64,000 bases of DNA from FEN-299 sp963727765 (GTDB lineage: Bacteria > Acidobacteriota > Vicinamibacteria > Vicinamibacterales > Fen-181). The stretch spans positions 930,001-994,000 of the forward strand of contig CAVSGZ010000008.1 of assembly GCA_963727765.1 (NCBI GenBank). Reading direction: 5' to 3'. Shown here piece by piece: positions 62,424 through 64,000 of this stretch. Made by a program: the position numbers and the translations under genes. Numbering within the stretch: the first letter of the stretch is position 1; each line of letters begins with the position of its first letter. The notes under the pieces are model-generated. The model had not been told where the DNA came from, ran no database searches, and was given only the letters and a program-made list of their open reading frames with translations.

Positions 62424-64000
62424 GTGGACAGCAGCCTGGCGGACTGGCGGGAAATCGGCGCGAGACCGGTGAGCGGCGAGAATCCAGCCGGAGTGTCGGT
62501 CCGTTACGATCCCGACTTCGAAGCCGTGGACGCCCAGATTCAGAGACTGGAGGGGTTGTCCCGTCAGCCGGTGGACTGGACGGAGGTGGTCGCCCTCGGA
62601 CGGAAGATCCTCAGCGAGAAATCCAAGGACATCCTCGTCTGCAGTTATGTGGCGGTGGGCCTGCTCCAGACCGAGGGATGCGTCGGATTGACGAAGGGGC
62701 TGGCCTGCCTGGAGGCGATGGCCTCCGGGTTCTGGCCCGACCTGTTCCCCGAACTCAAGCGGCTCAAGGCCCGAGTCAATGCGCTCAACTGGCTCGCGGG
62801 ACGCGCAAGTTTCGCGATCGCCCAGGGCGCGCTCAAGGACGGCGATGCGGAGGCCGTGGCGGCCTGCGAGGCCCAGGTCCAGTCCCTGTTGGCCGTGCTG
62901 CAGGAGAACATGCCTGCCGACTGCCCGGATTGGACCGACCTGCTGCGTCCGCTCCGGGAGTTCATCGCGCAGAGCGCTCCCAGGCCGGTCGCGGGCGCGC
63001 AGGTGGCCCAGCAGCCACCTCGGCCGGAGCCGGAGAGGCCCCAGGCAGTTGCCGCGGCGTCATCGATCGACACGGCCGAAGAGGCGAGACGTTTCCTCCA
63101 GGACACGGTCGATCCCCTGAAGCGCGCGATCGCCATCTCGCGTGGCGGGAGTCCATCGTCCCCGTCGTCCTACGGCCTGATCCGGGCGCTGACCTGGAGC
63201 GACATCGATGCCGTGCCCCCGGCATCCAATGAGCAGACTCGAATTCCTCCGCCCCCTGAGCACGTTCGGGCCCGATGCCAGACGCTCGCCGCACAATCAG
63301 CCTGGAAGGACCTGCTCGAGGAAACCGAGGAGCGCGTCGCGGAGTTCCCGTTCTGGCTCGACTTGCATCGACTGAGCGACCAGGCTCTCGGGGGCCTCGG
63401 CCCGGATTATGCGGGCGCCCGGCTCATGGTCAGGGGGGAGGCGGCCGCGCTGCTGACGCGGTTGCCCGGACTATCGGAACTGAAGTTCTCCGACGGAACG
63501 CCGTTCGCCGACGATTCGACACGCCGGTGGATTGCGAGCGAGCTGTTTCCCGCACCAGTGGAGACCGCGGCCGCCGTGGCGGTCCAGGGAGAGCAGCCAG
63601 ACTGGCTGGGCGAGCTGCGCAAGCGCAGCCGGGCCTTGCTCGATGAGGGCAAGCCGGCCGAAGCCATCAGCCTCGTCCAGGAGGCGGCGAGGACCGCGGC
63701 GACCGGGCGTGACCGGTTCCTGGCCCAGATGGAGCTGGCCAGGCTCTGCCTCGAGGCGGGCCAATTGAGGCCGGCTCTGGCTCGGCTCGAGATGCTCGAC
63801 GAGCAGGTCCGCCGCTTCTCGCTCGAGGAATGGGAGCCGCGCCTCTGCCTCGAGGCGCTGCGATTGTACGAAACCGCGCTCGACAAGTCCGCCCAGGCAT
63901 CCGGGCCCTCGACACCCGAGATCGGCCGACAGGCGGATGCCGTATACAGCCGTTTGTGCAGGCTCGATGTGCTGGCGGGAATGCATCTGGCTAAGGCAAC
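62424..64000 (+). CDS. tssA: Type VI secretion protein TssA, partial at the window end
   Basis: A reading frame that starts with GTG at 62424, six bases after AAGGGAG, and remains open to 64000 (525 codons, no stop reached). The N-terminal half has the ImpA_N/TssA pattern VDSSLADWREIGARPVSGENPAG, FEAVDAQIQRLEG and DWTEVVALGRKILSEKSKDI. The C-terminal part has LCLEAGQLRPALARLEML and FSLEEWEPRLCLEALRLYETAL, the VasJ-like TssA end. TssA guides tail polymerisation and caps the baseplate. Proline-rich linker at about 195-220. It follows tssM by 49 bases. Confidence 0.9.
   Translation, partial: MDSSLADWREIGARPVSGENPAGVSVRYDPDFEAVDAQIQRLEGLSRQPVDWTEVVALGRKILSEKSKDILVCSYVAVGLLQTEGCVGLTKGLACLEAMASGFWPDLFPELKRLKARVNALNWLAGRASFAIAQGALKDGDAEAVAACEAQVQSLLAVLQENMPADCPDWTDLLRPLREFIAQSAPRPVAGAQVAQQPPRPEPERPQAVAAASSIDTAEEARRFLQDTVDPLKRAIAISRGGSPSSPSSYGLIRALTWSDIDAVPPASNEQTRIPPPPEHVRARCQTLAAQSAWKDLLEETEERVAEFPFWLDLHRLSDQALGGLGPDYAGARLMVRGEAAALLTRLPGLSELKFSDGTPFADDSTRRWIASELFPAPVETAAAVAVQGEQPDWLGELRKRSRALLDEGKPAEAISLVQEAARTAATGRDRFLAQMELARLCLEAGQLRPALARLEMLDEQVRRFSLEEWEPRLCLEALRLYETALDKSAQASGPSTPEIGRQADAVYSRLCRLDVLAGMHLAKA

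Noticed and set aside
62417..63232. 271-residue plus-strand frame
   Set aside because: It overlaps the tssA frame, which starts at 62424 with a good ribosome-binding site and has TssA motifs to the window end. The other frame has none.
1..64000. tRNA, rRNA, insertion sequences or integrase genes
   Set aside because: No rRNA-like or tRNA-like sequence, transposase, or terminal inverted repeats with target duplications were seen on reading both strands. A covariance-model scan was not possible.

Overview
The window looks like a high-GC Gram-negative chromosome, most likely an acidobacterium of the Vicinamibacteria type. The grounds are two full-length MacB/FtsX-type 'ADOP' permeases of the duplicated orphan kind typical of Acidobacteriota, a carboxypeptidase-regulatory-domain TonB receptor, a Thr-type sulfatase-like/TPR protein, L,D-transpeptidases, and outer-membrane proteins throughout. 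This assignment is inferred from gene content only. I saw no rRNA, tRNA, insertion sequence or CRISPR array.

Layout. 1-5 kb: a B12-binding radical SAM enzyme, then a minus-strand block with two paralogous Crp/Fnr regulators flanking a DksA/TraR zinc-finger protein, then an RRM RNA-binding protein. 5-13 kb: a CapA-like protein, a sulfatase-like TPR protein, a TonB-dependent receptor with a palindromic operator candidate, and a MenC-like enolase-superfamily enzyme. 13-37 kb: a surface-polysaccharide locus. It contains a WecA-like initiating transferase fused to a CapD-type N-terminal part, methyltransferases, GT4 and GT2 glycosyltransferases, a flippase, a polymerase/ligase, a heparinase II/III-like lyase, an AsnB-type amidotransferase running into a WecG/TagA transferase, two GT-C-type membrane proteins and a Tat-exported pectate-lyase-fold protein. 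Many genes overlap by ATGA or GTGA, so they are probably translated as units. Embedded in the locus is a 1521-residue secreted C10 (streptopain-like) peptidase carrying an RCC1 propeller and twelve calcium-loop repeats.

37-42 kb: an acyl-CoA dehydrogenase / EtfB / EtfA operon in which EtfA is fused to a 4-hydroxybutyryl-CoA-dehydratase (HpaB-family) domain; this is the most unusual coding arrangement seen. 42-44.5 kb: three tandem paralogous small outer-membrane proteins separated by strong hairpins. 44.6-51 kb: two ADOP permeases, a GT39-type transferase and a 48-residue membrane protein. 51-57 kb: an alpha-L-fucosidase, then a cell-envelope operon (two YkuD L,D-transpeptidases, a degenerate YkuD-like protein and a SYLF protein) and an Ala/Lys-rich lipoprotein. 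57-64 kb: the start of a type VI secretion cluster (tssK, tssL, tssM, tssA), cut off by the window end.

Eight interruptions in seven otherwise conserved genes are each explained by exactly one extra base, on both strands. Uncorrected insertion errors in the assembly are therefore more likely than gene decay. The same kind of error could also have created the apparent AsnB-TagA fusion.
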